Positions 56,531 to 64,000 of a stretch of DNA of 64,000 nt are shown here, one piece after another (within the stretch, counting starts at the first letter, position 1; every line of letters starts with the position of its first letter). Source of the stretch: Thamnaconus septentrionalis (taxonomy: Eukaryota; Chordata; Actinopteri; Tetraodontiformes; Monacanthidae); assembly GCA_009823395.1 (NCBI GenBank), contig CM020517.1, forward strand, positions 15,040,001-15,104,000. The letters run 5' to 3'. The notes beneath the pieces are model-generated. The model saw nothing but the letters and a program-made list of their open reading frames with translations. It did not search any database and was not told the origin of the DNA. The position numbers and the translations under genes were made by a program.

Positions 56531-59500
56531 ACCTTGGTTCAACTACTCTTGCTTCACGCTGAAAAAAGGTTAAGTTTTATTCCATTAAAGTTTTAGGTTC
56601 ACAGAATTTAATTTACTGGACTTCAGTTTGACCACAATGTTTGTACAATGCACAACTCAAGGCTAGAAAACCAAAATGGAATTGGTTTTGTGACATCAGA
56701 TAAATTGAATTTGCAGGCCTTTCACTTATTTTTTTTTTTTGCACGGTAGCTGTGGAAAAACTTTCATGTGCGGCTGAAGACAGCTGCCCACAGCCTCACC
56801 TCAACAGAAGCCTGGAAGCGGTGAGACACACCGCCGGGGAGTCGTCCTGCCCACGGCCGAGCCAGTGTCTGCAGAGCCCACTGACAGGCCTCAGCTCGGA
56901 TGAAAATGTGTGAAAGCAGTCAGGGGAGTGTGCTGCACCGTGTTCTGCCAGGATCGGGTTCGCTGGCTGAACGGTGCAGAGTTGCAAAGGGGTGTTTTGA
57001 TAGGACGTAAGTGACAAGATGCCCACAGCCAGCAACAGATTATATATCTCACACATGTGGAGAAGCTCTTAGAGGGACTCACGCTGCAGGTATTTTCATA
57101 ATCCCAGGAGTTCCCTGACACGCAGGCCAAAGCAAGCCATCTCGCTGTGACGTGCCCCCGACCCTGCGAACATTCCGTCACTCTGATTACCCCGACTGGA
57201 ATCTGAAAACTGCTCACAAATCACAAGGGCAAATTGCAGTGCAGATAATTTGCATTTCTACTGTCACATGCTTGATTAATACAGAAAGTTTAAGTGTTAA
57301 ATCTTGGATTCTTTCGCCAACGACCTGCCAAAAAGAAAGATGGAACCATTCTGACGGCGCAACGCTGAAGGAAGTGACCGAAATAAACTCAAAGTAAACC
57401 TGCATGATGGAGGGAATGTCCTAGAAATCTAGATTTATATCACATGTTCATTTGGGACCAACCAAAATAATGTCAACGTTTGACAAGGGGTTGACGATTT
57501 CCAGGAACATTTGAAGGTGACACAGTGGTGTGATAGATATGACTGCTGGAGACAGTTAGGATTGCTAATGTTAAAAAAAAAAAAAAATCAACCTGCTTTT
57601 CCCACTCACTGAGGTGAATCTGAATGTGATGTCATTTCAAGTGCCGATTCCGACTTGTAAGGAGTCCTGAACCCACTGTTAGTGCATGGTTTGTGATAAG
57701 GTGCCAATTCTACAAGGTACAATGTAGCCCAGCTTTACTTTATTTGCCCTCTTCCACAATCAGCGTCTGAGAATTCTGATTTAATTCTACGAAATAAATC
57801 AGAGAGAAAACGAACCGGGACCTGATGTATCAAGACGTGTTTTCTGTTGAAAGTTCCTGTCAGGATTTGCAACATTAACACAAAAAAATGACAATGCTGT
57901 TTCTTAAAAACGCATAATGGGATTTGAACCGTAAACGGATTAAACGGATTTATGAAGCGTGCTTCAACTCCAGTCCACGAGCTCTCGCAGGTGGGACCCC
58001 AGCTGAAAGTTAAGAACTGACGCCATTAATTCCTTGGCCCTTCTTTACTTTGACAATACACACATGAGAGCTACCTGGAAGGATCATTAAATGCTGCTGT
58101 TTACCTTGGAAGGCTGAAGGGGAACTCTTTCCTACCATTCTGGCAGGAGACATAAATAAGTCCTGCCAGAGCAGCAGATCTTAAAAATAATATTGCTGTA
58201 CTTCATCCCGTTTGTTTACTGTGGCATGAAGTTTTTGAATTTAGGGATTTTTAATAAATTGCGGGCGGAAACACCAGCAGCAGACAGTGCCAGAGACTTG
58301 ACTGGCACGAGAAAGGGTTCGATCCATGATGAGTGTTGAGAGAAGATTTGAATTGTGTACAAAACAGGCAGGCTCACTAAATTACGTCTTGTAAAAAGCC
58401 AGGACTTTTGTGATACCGTGCACATGGCAACTTGCTGGCCGAGCCATGTGCTTAGTAGCCAATGTGCCGCTCCTCATCAGACCAAAATATCCAATAATCA
58501 AAGCTCCTTTCTCTTTGCCTTCCATTGGAGAGACTCTGCTGACAGTTGGCACTCGCCCACCGTTTCCCTGATAGTCTACAGATTATTGTTGAGTCGTGTT
58601 GAGCTACAGGCAGCTTCAACACAGAGCTTCACACAAGTCTCCTGGGCGTACGTGTATATTGTATATATGTATATTATGTAAGGTGTCTGCATACTTTTAT
58701 TCCATTATGCCTGCAGTTCATGCCATGAGTTTTTTGGCATTGAGACAATGAAATATCATAGGGTGACAAGACCACTTTCCTCTGCCAACAAAAAGAATAT
58801 CTCAGCCCAATCAGTATCTCAGTTCTTGGAGCAACAAATCTATTTCGCTCTTTGCAGCTAACTTAAGCCTTAGTTATAGGACAGTGAATCTATTAGAATA
58901 GCCCTACTAAAAGTTTGCAGCTTGCATAAGCGCAACCTTCCGACCTAGCAAAACACAGAAAGTGCTGCGAAAGCGCTGAATGAACCCAACATGTTTGAAA
59001 TCACGATGTTTTGATGTCAAGAGACGCTAGGTGCGTAACGGAAACAACTCGGGGGCTCCATTTCTCAGCTTGGAAACGTGAAAAAGCGCACACGGAGAAA
59101 AACAAAAAATACATCTCCCAACGGCTCGTAAATTTCCCAGATGCTACGCTCGCGAGCGCACTGCGGAGCCTCGCAACGGAAACTTTTCCACACGGCTGGC
59201 TCTCCTTCATCTCACCCGTGGATGTGCGATCTCAACCAGGCAGCTTCTACCTGCCTCCGCTGTCCCCATTAATATCCACTTTGAGCCTGAGCACACCGTT
59301 ACGGCCAGATGCGTGGGCCGAGCGGGAGTGAGCGCCGGTCCAAGTCACGTGGTCGGGCCGCATGCACTGCGTCCACGTGCGTAGCAACGCACACTGCTAC
59401 AGCCGCTGGAGTACACGAACGAATCTGCTTATTTAGCAAAACACGCGGCTGGAAGCTGCTGCTGCCGCCGCTGCTGCCGCTGCTGCTGCTGCGGTGGGTC

Positions 59501-62114
59501 ACTTACTCATCTTGATCTTTGTTCAGCTGGCATCGCACATGCAACCACATCTGAGCCACAGACTCCTCACTCTGCTATTATATAATAAACAGCCCTCACG
59601 TCAAAGTGGCGGTTAGTGCAATATCCTTCCTGGCCCGGGAAACACTGTAGATTACATCTGACTGATTGCTAAACGCACAGGCTGCCACTTGATCGCGGGG
59701 CCTCGCCAACGCCGAGCCGAAAAAGGCAGTTCGTTATTTAGCGCGTTCAATCACGGGGAAACGATATAGCTGGCAGACGAGGCTACGTCTCCGCTAAGGA
59801 GTCCGCAATGTTTTTTTTCCGTCTCTCTTTGAGCAGTTTCGTTCTGTGGAAACAGCACATTTTTCCAGTTGTCTGAAGCACTTACATCTGCTGCTCCGCC
59901 GCGGCATTAAACATTCCCCGGAAAGCAGAGCGCTTGTCTGCCACCGTACATTTCCCATTTCCCACTGGAGTAAAACGGTTACGATAAGGGCTCCATGTCG
60001 CTGTAGTTACCGTAATGGGAAAAGGAGAAAACTGCGTATTTCACCAGAGTGCCAACCAGTGGAGAGGAAGTAAACAAAGAAATTGTTTTGCTTCTTGAGT
60101 TATTATTACAATATATTATGATCTTAACAGAAAGTGCCACGACTAAATTGAGCATCTCACGTGGAAAAAGATTCCGTGTGAGTGAGAAGTGGAGCGTTTT
60201 ATAGCGCAGCGCTTTTCTGGATTTGCCATCAAGTGTTTCAAAACAACATTTCGAACCGCTGACAAAGGAGACGGTGCACCTTCCATTGCAACATGAGCTC
60301 ATATTTTGGGATGTTACACTCGGTACCAAATGTTCCAAGGATGTGTGTAGTACCACGATCTGGCACAGGCACTGCCTATGACTGGTATGTTTCATTTGCT
60401 TCCTACTGCCTCCCATAGCTTGGCACCAACAATGACATGACATTTGAATTCAATAAATGCAGCCAAATGGACCCATACATTGTTGGCAGTAGCATCACTA
60501 GCGCAACACTGTCTGTTGACATTTGCCAAAGGCAATAAGTAATGTGTATGTTAGGAAATATATTGTGCAATACCATGATCCTCAGTGTTTGGGAGTAGAT
60601 GCAACGTAACAAAGAAAAGCCACAACTGCTAAAGTGCAAAAATGCAGGCAATAGTGGGCGGCGTTCAGTCAATTGGCTTAGCACAAGTACTCCCGCAAAG
60701 GATAACGACCGTGTCAAAAATCAGAAAAAAAAAACAACACAACACAACACAATGATTGCATTAGTAAGTGAGCACACCCTCCTCTTCACCTCTGCCACTC
60801 CAACAGTCCTGCTGCCTCCATCCCTGCACATTAACAGGCACCTGCCATGGAGTCAATTACTCTCATCAGATACTCAGATTACATCTCTTGTAAAAGAGAA
60901 ACAAAGAACGCTCCACTGCACTCGCACTTGTTTGATTTGCAAGACACTCTGTTCCTGGACTGTTTGTCCTTCTATTCTTTTCGGGTGATCTAATGGCTGG
61001 CACGAAAACGACCTGAAGCAGGCAGCTCATCAGCTCTAAATTCCGCATCTAATGCGGTTTGAACCATCGACCTCTAAATGGCACCAGCGAGGCCTGTTAC
61101 CGTGAAATATTGCTCACTCGACGCTGATTAGAGGGAAAGAGGTAATTATGTACAGTGAAATGTCAGAGCAGCCACTTCTTTAACTTGGAGAGATTATGAA
61201 AGTAAAGTTCAGGACACTTAAGCACAGCAAAGTAAATGCTCTTTTCCCCCATATGGAAGATATAGAGCATTGTTCCTCTGACATTTATTCAATAAATGAG
61301 CTCTTCAAGAATTCCGGAGCCTGGGGGTTCACTTTGACTGACGCATTATTGCAGCAATATTGTTGAAACACGCCTTTTGCCAACACCCTTTCTATTGTAC
61401 CTCTACATTCTATGGGACCATTGACGTCTTTTATTTCCCTATTATAGTATGAAAAGTATAAAGAACGCTGACCTAACACACAAAAACACTAACTGCCATC
61501 AAATTCCTGATGTTTACCCTCCCAAGAGTATCAGGTAGCAGGCACCGGGGGGGGGTTTCTCTTACACGGCTGTTCCATGTTGTTGCCTCTCTCCACATCA
61601 GTCAGTCCTGAAATCGGAACATCTTCCGTCCGTGCCAGCGCATTACCTCATATTCTCTTGCTAATGAAACGATGACAGGGCGCTCCCACACCGCCAGGCC
61701 TCCAATTACAGCGTCGGCTTTTCGAAGCCTGACAAAGCAGAAAACCTTGCGGACAGCGAGGACGACGATGTCACGATTCGCGGCTGTTTTTCTTTCCTCG
61801 GCGTCCGCAGCGCCGTAAAGCAAACAGCGGCTGGCTTCGGCGCTGGTTCTCGCCATCGTCTGGCTCTACGGGCTGGAGGGACGACGTGCGATGGCGTGAC
61901 CGCAGCGTATGATAGATTAGCAGGCTTTTAATCTGGACCACATCCCCAGGCCCTGAAGATCAATCACCCCCCCCCCCCGGCCGCCCTCCTTCACCACTCT
62001 GTAACTCAAATCAACTGCAAACAGCTACAGCTGTTGGGAACGTGATGCGCCCAGTCTGCAGGGTGAGGTCATCATTGTGATATTGCTAACCGTGCTGGCT
62101 GCACAGGAGTGATG
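56531..62114. other. Non-coding stretch, 5.6 kb, with a CpG-rich patch
   Basis: No convincing exon. The patch 59130-59500 is CpG-rich and contains a CTG/CCG run at 59457-59493. An A run lies at 57571-57585, an AACAC run near 60730-60752 and a 12-base C run at 61967-61978. Frames in the CpG-rich patch (59011-59331 plus, 59299-59502 minus) carry no recognisable domain. Confidence 0.45.
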
Positions 62115-62419
62115 GATTAGATCAATGGTTTCCAAAGTGGAGGCTGCCAGGGGGCGCTAAGGAGGCTGCAGGAAATTGGAGAAAATAAAAGAGAATGGCC
62201 ATGGTTATCAACTCGTTAGTCGATAGTATTGTAATTCTAAACAAAAGTAACAATTATGGAATAGCAAATAAAGGTGAAAAAAAAAGCATTCTAAAAGTTT
62301 CTTTACACATTTTGTAACATTGTCTGTTGGTTGGCGGCCAGATGCTAATGCAGTTGAGGAAGTGGGGGTTTTGGGGGAGGGGCATGGCCTGGAAGAGTTT
62401 GGGAACCCCTGGATTAGAT
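62115..62419. mobile_element. hAT-type miniature element with 8-bp target duplication
   Basis: Perfect direct repeats GATTAGAT at 62115-62122 and 62412-62419 flank a 289-bp element (62123-62411). Its left end CAATGGTTTCCAAAGT and right end AGTTTGGGAACCCCTG are inverted repeats (12 of 16 positions agree after reverse-complementing the right end, CAGGGGTTCCCAAACT). An 8-bp duplication and CAGGGGTTCCCAAACT-like ends are the signature of non-autonomous hAT transposons. No transposase is present. Confidence 0.88.
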
Positions 62420-64000
62420 CAGAACAAATGAAGACGTTTCTGCCCGGGAGGAAAAGCGACACGTGATGAAGACGGAGGGGGATGAGGGCCGCGATGCTCG
62501 GCCTCACAAGCGGCGTCACATATGCCGTTCCGCCGGGAGGCCTCATCGCGGCACCATTTTCCCAAAATGTTTTTTACGGAGAGGTGTGTGGGGGGTGGGG
62601 GGGGTGAATAAATCAAATGCAGAAGCGACGCGGCGTCGCTCTCCGTCTCACCAGCCCCTGGGCTTCCTCCTCCTCCTCCTCCTCACTCTCCAACACGTGT
62701 TGTCAATTAGCCCGCTGGCAACAGCCATAATCCGGAGTCTTCCTCCCGTGGACGTGGCCCAGCAAGTCTTTTTACTCAACCCCCCACCCCCATTGACAGG
62801 TCCCGCAGTGCCGTAAAAACACTGAAGCTGTAACCTGACGATGGAGGTAACAGGGATTAATATTGGCAAATGGTGACGCCATATTCGAGCTGCGATTTAC
62901 AAAAACTGTCACAGGCCGAGGTGCGTGGTTCCTGCTTGTTGCAGCTGCTAGCGTTTCATGTCTGCATTAGTTTTACAGCGTCCTTATCGGGACGTCGCAG
63001 CTGCAGATGACTGAAAAGCTTTCCGGCAGCATGTGTTTCCAGTTATTCCAATAATCTGTTCGCCACCGAGATGCCAGACGGGGGTGTCTTTGAAAATTCA
63101 GCGACAGCTTTATGGCCGCGTTGCGAGACGTGCAAATGAGCGAGTGAGTGATGGCTTGTGTTTAAAGCACAGTTTGGAAACTGACTTTTTCTCCAATGCT
63201 CTCCAGAGGCTTTCGGACAAAGATCTGCCCCCCCCCCCGGGACAGTCGCACCTGCTGGATCGGGGGGGCTTTACGGTCATTTGACAAAAATCTGTTGTGG
63301 CAGAGTCATAAAAATGGCCAACAGTAGCTGTAAAACATTTGGAGGGCTGCTTTCTTGTTTAAGCTCAAAGTCACTGAGAAATATCTTTGTCCGCTCATGG
63401 GTGGTGGAAAGATACTTCAGACCTTAATTGGCGCAAATTGAGCCTTTAAATTTATCTGAAATAACCATTTGGCAAAAAGACGGGTTGACGAACATTTTTT
63501 ACGCATTCGTAATAACCAGTTAGATTTTTTATTGCTACCACTTTAATGCAGTAACTAAAACTTGAAATTTCCGGTCGGTGCAGGTGTCAAATTTCTGCCC
63601 GACGGCTAGCGACGATTTACCAAAGTGTTTAAACTTTTGCAAAAGTAGGTCAGGAGAATCAGAAGATGTCCACAGAAAAAGAAAAACCCTCAGGGGTTTA
63701 TTCTGCTCTTCTCTTAATGTGAAAATGTCACCCATCTTCTTGATAAAACAGCAATTACTGCAGCATCCGTGCTAATCTCTCTTGGAGAATCAAGGCTCAC
63801 ACTCATTTCCTGTTTATCTCCTTCTTTCCTCACGGAAGCTGGCACGGCAAACCTTCCCTGGCTTTGCTACAACCAACTGGAATTGATGCCCAGTTATGGG
63901 GTCTTATCTTGAAAACATGAATAAACCTTCAGAGAATTAAAATCATAACAATTAAGCAATCACACAATGTTTCCTCAAGCCTTTAGTTTCCCTGTTTAGA
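62420..64000. other. Non-coding stretch to the end of the window
   Basis: No convincing exon. A moderately CpG-rich patch at 62460-62640 is followed by a TCC repeat at 62664-62684; a C run lies at 63229-63238. The frame at 62463-62816 crosses these repeats and has no domain signature. Confidence 0.5.

Noticed and set aside
1..64000. CRISPR arrays, bacterial operons, rRNA or tRNA genes
   Set aside because: No regularly spaced direct repeats with unique spacers, no cloverleaf tRNA with both A and B boxes in good form (only SINE-like B boxes), and clear spliceosomal introns show this is vertebrate nuclear DNA.

Overview
This window looks like nuclear DNA from a ray-finned (teleost) fish, probably a percomorph. 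Reasons: vertebrate-type split genes with GT-AG introns, many of them only 75-300 bp long; abundant CA/GT, CT, GACA and GATA microsatellites; and dispersed repeats typical of fish (an L2-type LINE 3' end, a tRNA-like SINE family, an RTE/Rex-like LINE fragment, a LINE tail ending in GATG repeats, and short inverted-repeat DNA elements). The species cannot be read from the sequence.

Layout. (1) 200-3890, + strand: the last eight coding exons of a cytospin-family gene (SPECC1/SPECC1L type: coiled coil, linker, C-terminal calponin-homology domain), with a probable 3' UTR to about 5290. Its 5' part lies before the window. (2) 5903-19780, + strand: an almost complete CD109-like gene. CD109 is a GPI-anchored thioester protein of the alpha-2-macroglobulin/complement family. 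I could place 32 coding exons with matching splice phases, from a signal peptide to a GPI-attachment tail. They include the GCGEQ thioester and the downstream histidine expected of a hydroxyl-reactive thioester. There are two defects or oddities: a reading-phase clash between exons 1 and 2 that one missing T would explain, and a missing exon just before a shortened bait region. (3) About 20,300-64,000: roughly 44 kb in which I find no convincing coding exon on either strand. It holds microsatellites and a range of transposon remains, some recurring as recognisable families, plus GC-rich patches that could be regulatory.

The two genes run in the same direction, about 2 kb apart, but have unrelated jobs: actin/microtubule cross-linking for the cytospin, cell-surface protease and TGF-beta-related biology for CD109. 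Nothing suggests shared function. I see no unambiguous new biological system. The most notable signals are the unusual CD109 bait region set among transposon debris, a hAT-type miniature element with a perfect 8-bp target duplication at 62,115-62,419, and a recurrent inverted-repeat element seen three times.
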